Origin: Marinomonas piezotolerans
GTDB taxonomy: Bacteria > Pseudomonadota > Gammaproteobacteria > Pseudomonadales > Marinomonadaceae
Direction of reading: 5' to 3'
Assembly: GCF_003362755.1 (NCBI RefSeq)
Contig: NZ_QKRA01000001.1
Coordinates: 310,001-374,000, forward strand
Length of the DNA stretch: 64,000 bases
The notes under the pieces were generated by a model. The model was not told where the DNA came from. It saw nothing but the letters and a program-made list of their open reading frames with translations, and ran no database searches. A program made the translations under genes and the position numbers. Positions 8,826-17,848 of this stretch are shown one piece after another; position 1 is the stretch's first letter; the number at the start of each line of letters is the position of its first letter.

Positions 8826-10228
8826 AGGTCACCTTCTTTCTCTTTAAGATTTTTCACCCACGCGAGAGCGTAGCCTGGAGCGTTCATACCGATCAGTTGC
8901 TGCTCTAAATTGGCCATGGAAGGGGGCCCTTTTTTCACGAGTTTGCGCATAAAGTAGAGGTACACACCCAGCAACAATGTGTAGATGATCACGAATCCAA
9001 TGAGAGTAAACAGTACGCGCTCAGCGGGAAGAGGGGAGACCACATCGCTGGTTCGCACTAGGTTATATACCAACCAAGGTTGGCGTCCCACTTCGACGAC
9101 ATACCAGCCAGCTAACACAGCGATGACGCCGGAGGGAGTGAACAAAGCGAGAGAGCCTAAGAACAATCGGTTGTTATAAAGTTTGCCTTGTTTGCGCAGC
9201 CAGAGTGCTAATACGGCTAACCCAAGCATACCGAAACCTAAACCAACCATGACTCGAAACGACCAAAACACGAGGGGGACGTTAGGGCGATCCTCTGGAG
9301 AGACAGCCTTAAGGCCTTGAACTTCTCCGTCGATAGAGTGCGTTAGGATCAGGCTTCCTAAATTCGGTATCCCCACTTGGTAGTCATTGGACTCGGTTTC
9401 CATATTAGGCATAGCGAAAAGCAACAGAGGCACGTTTTTCTCTCGCTCAGGCCAAATACCTTCCATCGCGGCTAATTTAGTGGGTTGATGCTCTTGTACA
9501 TTTAGGCCGTGCAGATCACCAATGTATGCCTGTAAAGGCGTCAAAATTAAGGCGATCCACATGGTCATTGAAAGCCCTTTTTTGGCAAACTCAGTGTGTT
9601 GTTTCTTCAATAGGTAGTACGCACAAATACCCGCTACGACGAAGGTCGCAGTGATCATTGATGCGAGTAACATGTGACTGAATCGGTAGGGCATAGAGGG
9701 ATTGAAGATGACTTCAAACCAACTTGCGACATGAAACTGCCCGTCTACAATCTTGTAACCTTGAGGCGTCTGCATCCATGAGTTGGCGACAATGATCCAA
9801 AATGCAGAAATCCATGTGCCGATGGCAACGACAACGGTCGCAAAGAAATGCAGCTTGCGTCCCACTCGCTGCCAGCCAAACAGCATTACGCCTAAAAAGC
9901 CTGCTTCTAAGAAAAATGCGGTGAGCACTTCGTACGCCATAAGCGGGCCTAGTACTGGGCCTACGATGTCTGAAAATTTAGAGAAGTTGGTGCCAAACTC
10001 ATAGGATAAGACAATGCCTGATACCACCCCCATGCCAAAGGTTATGGCGAAGGGTTTGATCCAAAATTTTGCTAGCTGTAAATAGCGTGGGTTGTGTGTT
10101 TTAAGCCATAGGCCTTCCCAAATAGCGATCAGCGTTGCAAGGCCAATCGTGATGCTTGGAAATATGATATGAAAGCTCACGGTGAATGCGAACTGCAAAC
10201 GCGAGAGTAAAGCGGTATCTAATTCCAT
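8822..10228 (-). CDS. cioA: Cytochrome bd-type quinol oxidase subunit I (CIO type)
   Basis: A 468-residue haem-bearing catalytic subunit oxidising quinol and reducing O2 to water in the inner membrane. QFAFTVSFHIIFP carries the N-terminal haem-ligand histidine (H20), SHMLLAS another, and GWYVVEVGRQPW is the conserved subunit I signature. The periplasmic Q-loop is short, as in cyanide-insensitive CIO oxidases. The frame continues to a TTG at 10258 and an ATG at 10240, but ATG 10228 gives the family's MxxLDAxxLxRxQFAF start. A microprotein and a sigma-54 promoter lie upstream. Confidence 0.93.
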   Translation of the reverse strand: MELDTALLSRLQFAFTVSFHIIFPSITIGLATLIAIWEGLWLKTHNPRYLQLAKFWIKPFAITFGMGVVSGIVLSYEFGTNFSKFSDIVGPVLGPLMAYEVLTAFFLEAGFLGVMLFGWQRVGRKLHFFATVVVAIGTWISAFWIIVANSWMQTPQGYKIVDGQFHVASWFEVIFNPSMPYRFSHMLLASMITATFVVAGICAYYLLKKQHTEFAKKGLSMTMWIALILTPLQAYIGDLHGLNVQEHQPTKLAAMEGIWPEREKNVPLLLFAMPNMETESNDYQVGIPNLGSLILTHSIDGEVQGLKAVSPEDRPNVPLVFWSFRVMVGLGFGMLGLAVLALWLRKQGKLYNNRLFLGSLALFTPSGVIAVLAGWYVVEVGRQPWLVYNLVRTSDVVSPLPAERVLFTLIGFVIIYTLLLGVYLYFMRKLVKKGPPSMANLEQQLIGMNAPGYALAWVKNLKEKEGDL

Positions 10229-10307
10229 AATAGAATCCATGTAAAGATGACTTACCAACCTGTACGGTAGGCGAAGAAAATAGGCCGATTGAGGAACAAT
10301 CTATGAG

Positions 10308-10409
10308 TTAACGTCTGCTGCGAAATTGTTGAACCGCGAGCGGTGCAATCGCAAGACTGATCATTCCAAACAAAACAATGGCATCGATCAAAAAAGCAGT
10401 AAGTTGCAT
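10308..10409 (-). CDS. 33-residue membrane microprotein leading the cio operon
   Basis: A short ORF between the sigma-54 promoter and cioA, reading MQLTAFLIDAIVLFGMISLA and ending in QQFRSRR. It has one hydrophobic helix (about residues 5-26) and a positively charged tail, so the C-terminus should face the cytoplasm. GAGAGA lies about 8-13 nt before the ATG. Its position as first gene of the oxidase transcript, about 47 nt after the predicted transcription start, suggests an accessory subunit or assembly factor. I do not recognise a family and it is too short for routine gene callers. It could be spurious. Confidence 0.55.
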   Translation of the reverse strand: MQLTAFLIDAIVLFGMISLAIAPLAVQQFRSRR

Positions 10410-10466
10410 GATGGCTGTCTCTCTATTTAAGTAAGTGTTGAGTTAAATCAATTTATTAATGTGTAT

Positions 10467-10482
10467 AGCAAGGCATGTGCCA
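10467..10482 (-). promoter_or_regulatory. Sigma-54 (-24/-12) promoter for the cio operon
   Basis: On the minus strand the 16 bases read TGGCACATGCCTTGCT, against the consensus TGGCACG-N4-TTGCW, with a single mismatch in the seventh position. GG and GC are separated by exactly 10 bases. Transcription would begin near 10456 and enter the microprotein and cioAB. The gene for RpoN itself is at 53209-54699. Confidence 0.8.
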
Positions 10483-10541
10483 CACTTGACTGATTCTTAA
10501 CTTATTGAAAATAAAGATAAAAAAATTAAGTTTGTGTGAGG

Positions 10542-10558
10542 TGTAAACATGGTTTACA
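10542..10558. promoter_or_regulatory. Palindrome 1, probable enhancer site
   Basis: A perfect inverted repeat TGTAAAC-ATG-GTTTACA. Its centre is about 94 bp upstream of the predicted sigma-54 start site, a normal distance for an NtrC-type activator. It is also in the 5' region of the kinase gene. Confidence 0.65.
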
Positions 10559-10576
10559 TTTCTTGAGGGGTTTAAC

Positions 10577-10593
10577 TGTAAACGAGGTTTACG
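10577..10593. promoter_or_regulatory. Palindrome 2, probable enhancer site
   Basis: TGTAAAC-GAG-GTTTACG repeats palindrome 1 with one end base changed, 35 bp further from the sigma-54 promoter (centre about -129). It includes the likely Shine-Dalgarno (ACGAGG) of the kinase gene, so binding could also affect kinase expression. Confidence 0.65.
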
Positions 10594-10595
10594 AT

Positions 10596-12470
10596 TTGTC
10601 ATTATCGTTGATATTTGAACTATCGATATGGATCACCAGTGTGTGTGGTGTGTTGGTCGCTTTGTGGCTGACATGGCGTGCTGGTAAGCAAAGAGATTTG
10701 TCTGCATTAGCGGGTTTTGCTGTGATGATGGCGCTGTGGTGTTTTGGGCATTTGGCTTTATTTCATGGCTATCAATCTCTGGGCATGGTGCTACTGCTTG
10801 CTAATCCATTGATGCCAACTTTTTTCCTTCATTTTGCATTACTGTTTGTTAATGAAGGGCGCGCATGCAGACCATGGTTAACGGCAATGACACGCCATAT
10901 TCCTTGGATCTATATCACCAGTATTGGCGTCACCTTATACAGTATTTGGGTGAATGCGGGCGCAACCATTCGTCTGATGGATGATCGGCCGTTCTTTGTC
11001 TTCACCGAATCGGGTGCTTTGAATCTGGGGTATACCGTGCTAATTGGCGTGCTGGCGCACGCGGTGTTGCTATTGGGGTGGCGGCATCACAGCGGCAATA
11101 AGCGTCGTTCGATTTTAGCCATGTTTGGCGTGGGCGCTTGGGGGTTACTACTTGCAACGAGCTTTGTGTTTCCTTCATTTGGGATTGATGTGTTCCCTTA
11201 TCCCATGTTGCTTCTCCCAAGCTATTTGTTGTTGCTCGTGTATGGTGTCGTTAGGTATCAAATTCTGGCTGTGAATCGCTTTGCGAACAGAGCCCTGTTA
11301 GCGCTCGTGATGATGCTCCTCGTACTATGTGTGATTGCAGTATTAGGCGTATTTTCGGGTCGCGTGGGTTTAGAGGCTCTGACAAACGTGCCGATTTGGC
11401 AGCTTTGGTTGTACTCGCTGGTTGTCTTGCTCATGGCGGCGCTGGTTTATCCTACGGTGCGTCGAATCACCGAACGCTTAGTTTTCCCCGGTGCGGTGTT
11501 AAACGAGCAAGTGCTTGATACCTGGAGTCGGCAACTGAATCTTGCAGACTCTTGGACGCAGTTGGTGAGCGACGGTGAAGCGCTGTTGCGTCGTCAACTA
11601 GGTCAGACAGTTACCATTAAGTTGCCTAATGATACCGCGCCTTCGGGTTTACATTTGTGTATCGAGCAGGGCGATATTGGCTGGAGCGCGCACGTTGAAA
11701 AAACAGACGATTTGAGTCCTGGTATGCGCCTCAATCTTGAGGTGTTTGGTTCGTTGTTTGCGAGCAGCTGTGCTGCGTTAGAGCGTTCGTTAGCCCTTGC
11801 AGAAGCGGAGCGTAAGCGACTTGACGAGCAGCATTTGGTAGAGCTTGGCAGTTTATCTGCCTCCATGGCGCATGAACTACGCAATCCCCTCAATATCATC
11901 TCAATGGCGGCCTATAACGCGCCAGAGGAGACACGCAAGCATATTAAAGACCAACTTGCGCGGGCAGATCGGTTGGTCGGCGACATGCTGGTCTATTCTG
12001 GCAAACTGTCGTTGCAGTATCAGCGCGTGCCGATTAAATCATTGGTGTCTTCCGTTCTGACAACCTTGTCTACGGAGCAGGTATCGATTGATATACAAGT
12101 GGAGGACACGCTGCAGATAGACGCGGATTCCCATCGTTTGCAGCAGGTGTTTATCAACTTAATAGATAATGGGTTGGCATATGTACGTAACCTCGAACGT
12201 GGCGCCATGTGTGTCGAGGCTTATCTTGATTCAGGGCGGTTCGTGTGTCGTATTCATAACAATGGCCCGCAATTAGATGACGTGCTGACACAGGACGAGC
12301 TGTTTAGGCCATTCGTGAGCAAGCGCCGTGGTGGAAATGGTTTAGGATTGGCGATTGTTAAACGCATCGTCGATGCTCATGGCGGCACGATTGTACATCG
12401 AAGTGATTGCGGTTGGCCTGTGACGTTTGAAGTGACACTGCCCCCTGATAATACAGAAGGAGACGTGTGA
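10596..12470 (+). CDS. 7TM sensor histidine kinase
   Basis: A membrane histidine kinase of about 624 residues. The first 250 or so residues form seven hydrophobic helices resembling the 7TM N-terminal region of histidine kinases. The H-box ASMAHELRNPLN has the phospho-accepting His at about residue 426, and an HATPase domain follows with NLIDNG and GGNGLGLAIVKRIV. The frame is open from GTG 10536, but that would put both palindromes inside the gene. TTG 10596, eight bases after ACGAGG, is preferred and is uncertain. The stop overlaps the regulator ATG, making a co-translated pair. The signal sensed is unknown; the neighbouring oxidase promoter suggests respiratory stress. Confidence 0.85.
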   Translation: MSLSLIFELSIWITSVCGVLVALWLTWRAGKQRDLSALAGFAVMMALWCFGHLALFHGYQSLGMVLLLANPLMPTFFLHFALLFVNEGRACRPWLTAMTRHIPWIYITSIGVTLYSIWVNAGATIRLMDDRPFFVFTESGALNLGYTVLIGVLAHAVLLLGWRHHSGNKRRSILAMFGVGAWGLLLATSFVFPSFGIDVFPYPMLLLPSYLLLLVYGVVRYQILAVNRFANRALLALVMMLLVLCVIAVLGVFSGRVGLEALTNVPIWQLWLYSLVVLLMAALVYPTVRRITERLVFPGAVLNEQVLDTWSRQLNLADSWTQLVSDGEALLRRQLGQTVTIKLPNDTAPSGLHLCIEQGDIGWSAHVEKTDDLSPGMRLNLEVFGSLFASSCAALERSLALAEAERKRLDEQHLVELGSLSASMAHELRNPLNIISMAAYNAPEETRKHIKDQLARADRLVGDMLVYSGKLSLQYQRVPIKSLVSSVLTTLSTEQVSIDIQVEDTLQIDADSHRLQQVFINLIDNGLAYVRNLERGAMCVEAYLDSGRFVCRIHNNGPQLDDVLTQDELFRPFVSKRRGGNGLGLAIVKRIVDAHGGTIVHRSDCGWPVTFEVTLPPDNTEGDV

Positions 12471-13867
12471 TGTCGGAAGCCGGATACCTATTACTAGTCG
12501 ATGACGAGCCAGCTTTTCGCGAATTAGCGGGCAGTTGGCTGACACATCAAGGGTTTACTGTTCGGGCGGTTGGCTCGGTGCAAGAGGCGGTGGATGCAAA
12601 AGCCACGCATGGAAGCCCCGACTTGGTGTTATTAGATTTATCCTTGCCACCCTTTTTTGACCCACAAAAAACACTGATGAGCATGTCAGAGTTCCATGAT
12701 AGCCCGGTAATCATTATTACCGGACATGCCGAGCGAGAATTATCGCTGGCGGCGGTTTCGCAAGGTGCTTGGGATTTCATTGCTAAGCCGGTTGATCCCG
12801 ACATGCTTGCCGTCGTGGTTAAACGAGCACTGTCTAAGACGCGGTTAGAGCGGGAGTTGAAGCGTTTGAAATCCGCCGCAACGCAGCTGGGCGCACAAAC
12901 GTATATAGGGATTTCAGACAACACACAAAAGATTAGAGCGTTGATAGAGCGCATCGCTCCGACCGATGTCCGTGTGCTGGTCACTGGCCCTTCTGGAACA
13001 GGGAAAGAAGTCATCTCTAAAGCCATACACGATGCCAGTGGTCGCTCCAATGGGCCATTTATTTCTGTCCATTGTGGCGCCATTCCCAGTGAATTATTGG
13101 AGAGTGAGTTGTTTGGTTATGAAAAAGGTGCATTTACCGGTGCAGAACGGGACAAACAAGGTCTGTTAAAACTGGCGGACGGCGGGACGCTATTTTTAGA
13201 TGAGGTCGGCGAAATGCCTGCGCCGATGCAGGTGAAGCTGTTGCGGGTTTTACAGGAGGGGAGTTATTACCCAGTGGGCGGGCGAACGCTGCAAACCATC
13301 GATGTTCGCGTTGTCTCTGCAACCAACGCAGACTTAGCCGAGCTCGTGAAGGCCGGGACGTTCCGCGAGGATTTATATTATCGTATCAAGGGGGTCAATA
13401 TAGAAACTCAGGCGCTCGATCAGCGCAAAGAGGACATTCCTATTCTGCTGCACGCGTTTATGCGTAGCTTAGAGCAGCATCAAGGACGTTCACTCACGTT
13501 GGCACCGGCAGCGTTGAGCTGGTTTAGGGCGCGCGTATGGCCTGGTAATGTGCGCGAGTTGAAGAATACTCTAGAGAGTATCTCCGCTATTTGTGTCGAT
13601 GGCCAGATTACATTGGATGAAATTTCGTTGTTGAACTTTCAGGACGCTGAAGTCGAACCAACGTTGCCACAGATAGAGCTGAATGAGGCGAGTGTACAAG
13701 CAGATTTTAATTTGACGCTTGAGCAACAGGTGCAAGCTTTAGAACTGCGACTAATAAACCAAGCGATGGCCAAGACGGGAGGTAACAAGACGCAAGCGGC
13801 GAAGTTGCTTGGTCTGTCTCGACAAGGATTGATTAAAAAGGTTGAGCGATATGGCCTTAGCGGTTGA
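12470..13867 (+). CDS. NtrC-family sigma-54-dependent response regulator
   Basis: A 465-residue activator with three domains. The receiver occupies residues 1-120 with phospho-acceptor D56 in LLDLSLP. The AAA+ domain has Walker A GPSGTGKE, the GAFTGA loop that contacts sigma-54 and [11 protein letters not shown] Fis-type helix-turn-helix lies near the C-terminus ([20 protein letters not shown]). AAGGAG at 12457-12462 selects ATG 12470, which overlaps the kinase stop as TGATG. With GAFTGA intact it should drive RpoN polymerase. The sigma-54 promoter facing cioAB, 2 kb away and backed by paired palindromes, is the obvious target. It belongs to no named system that I recognise. Confidence 0.92.
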   Translation: MSEAGYLLLVDDEPAFRELAGSWLTHQGFTVRAVGSVQEAVDAKATHGSPDLVLLDLSLPPFFDPQKTLMSMSEFHDSPVIIITGHAERELSLAAVSQGAWDFIAKPVDPDMLAVVVKRALSKTRLERELKRLKSAATQLGAQTYIGISDNTQKIRALIERIAPTDVRVLVTGPSGTGKEVISKAIHDASGRSNGPFISVHCGAIPSELLESELFGYEKGAFTGAERDKQGLLKLADGGTLFLDEVGEMPAPMQVKLLRVLQEGSYYPVGGRTLQTIDVRVVSATNADLAELVKAGTFREDLYYRIKGVNIETQALDQRKEDIPILLHAFMRSLEQHQGRSLTLAPAALSWFRARVWPGNVRELKNTLESISAICVDGQITLDEISLLNFQDAEVEPTLPQIELNEASVQADFNLTLEQQVQALELRLINQAMAKTGGNKTQAAKLLGLSRQGLIKKVERYGLSG

Positions 13868-13923
13868 GGGCGTCTAGCTTTGAGTTATTTTAAGATTTCC
13901 GATACTTTGCAGATGGTACGCTA

Positions 13924-14310
13924 GTGCTTATGTCTTGGTTTACCTTTTTAAAACGTTTTCGCCTGACTCAAACATGTTACGTCAAAAACATAATAATTGT
14001 CGGAGTTGGAAGTCGCCCTTATCAATTAGCTAACGCCATTATTGAAGCCGGTTTGGCTAATATTATTGCGTTTATTGATGACGAACCTTGGAATAATCGT
14101 ACCGAATTACTCGGTGCTACGGTTCGCTACCCGAGCGACATCGCTGCGTTAGTTCAACGTTACAAGGTCGACATCATCATTGATTTAGAAGGGGAGCTGT
14201 CGATTGCGCAAAATATTTGGCAAGAGGTTGAGGGCACTTCTGTGACGCGTCTGAGGTGCCCTAAAACGACTTCATTAGACGAGTTATTGCATTGTCTAAG
14301 ATCTCAATAG
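13924..14310 (+). CDS. Rossmann-like hypothetical protein
   Basis: A 128-residue protein of unknown function. After a basic N-terminus, NIIIVGVGSRPYQLANAIIEA forms a beta-strand/glycine-loop/helix like the first unit of a nucleotide-binding fold. AFIDDEPWNNRTELLG then resembles the N-terminal domain of CoA- or sugar-nucleotide-binding proteins, where a paralogue would have a catalytic half. Only the single domain is present here. The start may be GTG 13924 or ATG 13930; neither has a good ribosome-binding site. It follows the response regulator by 56 nt and ends in a hairpin, so it may be the last gene of that unit. Confidence 0.65.
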   Translation: MLMSWFTFLKRFRLTQTCYVKNIIIVGVGSRPYQLANAIIEAGLANIIAFIDDEPWNNRTELLGATVRYPSDIAALVQRYKVDIIIDLEGELSIAQNIWQEVEGTSVTRLRCPKTTSLDELLHCLRSQ

Positions 14311-14332
14311 CGTCGATGACACGATGCTATTG
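14305..14332. terminator. Hairpin between the Rossmann-like gene and pseudoazurin
   Basis: CAATAGC (14305-14311) pairs with GCTATTG (14326-14332), and the flanking GTCG/CGAT bases extend the stem. TTTC follows on the plus strand. It overlaps both stop codons of this convergent pair. Confidence 0.55.
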
Positions 14333-14761
14333 TTTCATTGCGTACGCTTTGATGGCTTTAAAACGTGATTCGGCGCGCTTGGGAAGCGAGCTTGGTATGT
14401 TGAATTCAGTGATGTCGGCATTCCCAGCTTGAATAATCATTACCATGCCCATGGTTAAATGAGGAGCACATTCGATGCCATAAAAACCTGGCTTGTTGAT
14501 AGTCATGGTTATCTCTTTGTTTATCTCTCCCCGATATCGATTGGCTCCTCTAGGGATCATATAATTGAGTGTCACGGCGTTATGACCATAGTCCGTGGGC
14601 TCGAACGTCACCGTGTCGCCAACTTCTACTTTAAGAAAGCTTGGTTCAAACGCCATAGTGCCCCATTCATTTTGATTGACCATCTTAACTGTATGATCGG
14701 CTGAGTAGGACAAAGTTGGCATCACCGTGAGTAAGGCGGTGACAAGAGCTGTTCGGATCAT
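14327..14761 (-). CDS. Pseudoazurin (type I copper protein)
   Basis: A 144-residue periplasmic blue-copper electron carrier. Residues 1-20 are a Sec signal peptide. The mature cupredoxin has the copper ligands H60 (YGHNAV), C98, H101 and M106 (ECAPHLTMGM), with the Cys-to-Met spacing of pseudoazurins, and the usual C-terminal helical extension. Such proteins donate electrons to nitrite or nitrous oxide reductases or to peroxidases; none of those enzymes is encoded in this window. It is monocistronic, facing away from the lig cluster with a 290-bp gap to ligJ. Confidence 0.9.
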   Translation of the reverse strand: MIRTALVTALLTVMPTLSYSADHTVKMVNQNEWGTMAFEPSFLKVEVGDTVTFEPTDYGHNAVTLNYMIPRGANRYRGEINKEITMTINKPGFYGIECAPHLTMGMVMIIQAGNADITEFNIPSSLPKRAESRFKAIKAYAMKQ

Positions 14762-15051
14762 AGTAAATCTCTTCGATGTTTAAACGGGAAAGTGAATAGA
14801 TAGAATGTTACGCGTTTGATCGTACTTTGACGATCTAGCAAAGCGAATAAGTGGACCAATATTGAAAAAAAGCATTGTGGTGCTATATCAAAATACAATG
14901 CATATTGTTCTAAATTGAAATAGTCAAATCCCCCTTCCACACAATACTCTTTGGTTATAAACAACCCGCGCGCTGACTTAATACACCTTGTCTGCTGTGG
15001 TTTCAGTGCACGAGATCAAATAAAAATTAACCGTTAAAAGAGAGCAGTAGC

Positions 15052-16059
15052 ATGATTATAGATTGCCATGGTCACTACACAACCACACCGCCCGCTGTAG
15101 GAGAATATCGCGATAAACAGAAAGAGCTTGTCGCAAAGGATCCCATGGCAAAAGGCGAGAAAGGTGCGATCCATGTAACGGATGATGAAATCCGCGAGAG
15201 TATTATTAATAACCAACTTCGCTTGCAGCAAGAGCGTGGTACCGATCTTACGATTTTCTCACCACGAGCAAGCTGGATGGGGCACCATGTTGGTAATGAA
15301 TATACCAGTCAGTATTGGACAGAGCATCAAAACGATCTGATTCGTCGAGTGTGTGACTTATTCCCTGAAAACTTTGTTCCTGTCGCTCAACTTCCGCAGT
15401 CTCCAGGCGTTGATCCAGCTAAGTCGGTTCCAGAAATCGTTCGTACCGTAGAAGAAATGGGGTTCATTGGTATCAACCTCAATCCTGACCCAAGTGGCGG
15501 TCATTGGAACGGTAGTCGTTTATCAGACCGTTCGTTCTACCCCATCTATGAAAAAATGTGTGAACTGGATATTCCGGCAATGATTCACGTATCGGCTGCG
15601 TGTAATAGCTGTTTCGATACGACAGGGTCTCATTATCTGGGAGCAGACACGACCGGATTCCAACAATTAATGATGTCTGATGTATTTAAAGATTTCCCAG
15701 AGCTGAAAGTCATTATTCCTCATGGTGGTGGTGCAGTGCCATACCATTGGGGGCGCTTCCGAGGTTTGGCGCTCGATAAAGGGTTTGATCTTGAAGAGCG
15801 TGTGCTGAACAACATCTACTTTGACACTTGTGTTTATCACCAGCGTGGTATCGACCTGCTGTTGGATATCATTCCGACCAAAAATATTCTGTTTGCATCC
15901 GAAATGATTGGCGCGGTACGAGGTATTGACCCAGAGACAGGGCACTACTTTGATGATACGAAGCGCTACATTGATAACAATACAACGCTGTCAGCAGAAC
16001 AGAAACAAGACATATTTGAGCACAACATTCGTCGTGTTTTCAGTCGATTAAAAGTATAA
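15052..16059 (+). CDS. ligJ: 4-oxalomesaconate hydratase
   Basis: A 335-residue amidohydrolase-superfamily hydratase of the protocatechuate 4,5-cleavage pathway, adding water to 4-oxalomesaconate to give 4-carboxy-4-hydroxy-2-oxoadipate. H6 and H8 of IDCHGHY start the metal site, and IIPHGGGAVPYHWGRFRGLA and GAVRGIDPETGHYFDDTKRYID match LigJ closely. It is the first gene of the rightward lig operon, with AAAGAGAG before the ATG. The 290-bp upstream region should hold the operon promoter, but I could not define a regulator site there with confidence. Confidence 0.94.
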   Translation: MIIDCHGHYTTTPPAVGEYRDKQKELVAKDPMAKGEKGAIHVTDDEIRESIINNQLRLQQERGTDLTIFSPRASWMGHHVGNEYTSQYWTEHQNDLIRRVCDLFPENFVPVAQLPQSPGVDPAKSVPEIVRTVEEMGFIGINLNPDPSGGHWNGSRLSDRSFYPIYEKMCELDIPAMIHVSAACNSCFDTTGSHYLGADTTGFQQLMMSDVFKDFPELKVIIPHGGGAVPYHWGRFRGLALDKGFDLEERVLNNIYFDTCVYHQRGIDLLLDIIPTKNILFASEMIGAVRGIDPETGHYFDDTKRYIDNNTTLSAEQKQDIFEHNIRRVFSRLKV

Positions 16060-16070
16060 GGAGCGAGTAA

Positions 16071-16748
16071 ATGCGAGAAAATGTCGTTGTACAACATATT
16101 GAGCGCGCCGATCAATCCGTTATAGATGGCTTGGCTAAGTGTGGTGTCGCTACTATTCATGAAGCACAAGGTCGTGTCGGTTTACTTGCCCATTACATGC
16201 GGCCTATTCAGCAAGATAAATCCGTAGCGGGGTCTGCAATAACTATTTCGGGCGCAGCCGGTGATAACTGGATGATGCACGTCGCGATCGAGCAATGTCA
16301 AAAAGGCGATATGTTGGTGTTTGCGCCGACTTCTCCTTCAAATCATGGCTTCTTTGGCGACTTATTAGCAACCTCCGCTCAAGCGAGAGGGGTTGTAGGA
16401 TTGGTGATAGACGGAGGTGTTAGGGATACTCGTGATCTTCGTAAAATGAACTTCCCTGTCTGGTCTAAAGCCGTGTTTGCGGAAGGCACCATAAAAGAAA
16501 CCGTTGGATCTGTTAATGTGCCGATCGTTTGTGCTGACGAAATAATTAACGCTGGTGATGTGATCGTCGCTGATGACGATGGTGTGGTGGTTGTTCGTCG
16601 CGAGAAAGCCGCTGAGGTGCTTGAGTTAGCGCGTCAGCGAGAAGCGAAAGAAGAAGAGAAGCGTGTTCGATTAGAAAACGGCGAGTTAGGCCTTGATATC
16701 TATGACATGCGTGGACGTTTAAAAGAAAAAGGCTTGAAGTATGTCTAA
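16071..16748 (+). CDS. ligK: 4-carboxy-4-hydroxy-2-oxoadipate aldolase
   Basis: A 225-residue class II aldolase with the RraA-like fold. It cleaves 4-carboxy-4-hydroxy-2-oxoadipate to pyruvate and oxaloacetate and often decarboxylates oxaloacetate as a side activity. [24 protein letters not shown] is the family's active-site region, with the DGGVRDT arginine and aspartate visible. It follows ligJ by 11 nt with AAGGAG upstream and overlaps ligU by 8 nt. It is the final step, feeding the TCA cycle. Family length and motifs are complete. Confidence 0.94.
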   Translation: MRENVVVQHIERADQSVIDGLAKCGVATIHEAQGRVGLLAHYMRPIQQDKSVAGSAITISGAAGDNWMMHVAIEQCQKGDMLVFAPTSPSNHGFFGDLLATSAQARGVVGLVIDGGVRDTRDLRKMNFPVWSKAVFAEGTIKETVGSVNVPIVCADEIINAGDVIVADDDGVVVVRREKAAEVLELARQREAKEEEKRVRLENGELGLDIYDMRGRLKEKGLKYV

Positions 16749-17811
16749 GGGCGTCGAATGCATGTGGATGCGAGGCGGTACCTCCAAAGGCGCGTATTTT
16801 GTTGCCGATGCATTGCCTTCGGATGAGTCTGACCGTGATGCATTTTTGTTGCGAGTCATGGGTTCTCCTGATAATCGACAAATAGATGGTATGGGCGGTG
16901 CGGATCCACTGGCATCTAAAGTCGCGGTGGTTAGCTCATCCGATAGAGAGGATGCAGACGTCGAGTACCTATTTCTGCAAGTGTTTGTTGATCAAGCGAT
17001 CGTCACGGATGCGCAGAACTGCGGCAATATTTTGGCGGGAGTCGGCCCATTTGCGATTGAGCGAGGGTTGGTTGATGCGGTTGAAGGTGAGACAGATGTT
17101 CGTATATTTATGCGGAATACTGGTCAAATTGCGGTAGCCAAAGTTCAAGTCAAAGATGGAGAGGTCGTTTACGAAGGCGATGCTCGTATTGATGGTGTAC
17201 CTGGCTATTCAGCTCCCGTACCGATTACTTTTAAAGATACTGCGGGCTCTAGTTGTGGTGCGTTGTTGCCCACAGGTAATGTGGTGGATGTCGTAGATGG
17301 CATAGAGCTGACATTGATCGATAACGGTATGCCTTGTGTTGTTATGCGAGCTTCTGATTTAGGAATCCAAGGAACCGAGTCGCGTGAAGAGCTAGAAGCC
17401 AATGAAGCATTGCGAGCCAAGCTAGAGTCTATTCGGTTACAAGTTGGCCCGATGATGAACTTAGGCGATGTAACAGAGAAATCTGTGCCTAAGATGACAA
17501 TGGTCTCTGAGCCCACCGCCGGGGGGGCAATTTCGACACGCACCTTTATTCCGCACCGATGTCATGCGTCCATTGGTGTATTGGGGGCAGTCAGTGTTGC
17601 CACTGCCGCAGTGTTGCATGGCGCTCCGGCTAACGCACTAGTGTCTTACGAAGACTCTTCGAGGATGACATTAGATGTAGAGCATCCTACAGGGCGAATG
17701 ACAGTCGTTTTAGATAAGGATGAGTCTGGCAATATAGCGACTGCTGCTTTATTACGCACGGCTCGCAAGCTTTTTGACGGTAACGTATTTGTACATAAGA
17801 ACGGCCTATAA
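16741..17811 (+). CDS. ligU: 4-oxalomesaconate tautomerase (PrpF family)
   Basis: A 356-residue PrpF-family isomerase that interconverts the enol and keto forms of 4-oxalomesaconate before hydration by LigJ. The N-terminus [13 protein letters not shown] and [18 protein letters not shown] are the family signatures, [14 protein letters not shown] carries a conserved active-site cysteine, and [14 protein letters not shown] is typical of the C-terminal half. The gene overlaps the ligK 3' end by 8 nt. It is equivalent to GalD of Pseudomonas gallate degradation; the surrounding ligA, ligB, ligI and ligJ favour the LigU name. Confidence 0.92.
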   Translation: MSKGVECMWMRGGTSKGAYFVADALPSDESDRDAFLLRVMGSPDNRQIDGMGGADPLASKVAVVSSSDREDADVEYLFLQVFVDQAIVTDAQNCGNILAGVGPFAIERGLVDAVEGETDVRIFMRNTGQIAVAKVQVKDGEVVYEGDARIDGVPGYSAPVPITFKDTAGSSCGALLPTGNVVDVVDGIELTLIDNGMPCVVMRASDLGIQGTESREELEANEALRAKLESIRLQVGPMMNLGDVTEKSVPKMTMVSEPTAGGAISTRTFIPHRCHASIGVLGAVSVATAAVLHGAPANALVSYEDSSRMTLDVEHPTGRMTVVLDKDESGNIATAALLRTARKLFDGNVFVHKNGL

Positions 17812-17848
17812 GCCGTTTCATTCAAGAATAAAAAGTAGGTAGCAAAAA

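Noticed and set aside
10542-10593. TyrR/PhhR box (TGTAAA-N6-TTTACA)
   Set aside because: The spacing between half-sites is N5, not N6, in both copies, and no aromatic amino acid gene is adjacent; the enhancer interpretation fits the sigma-54 promoter better.
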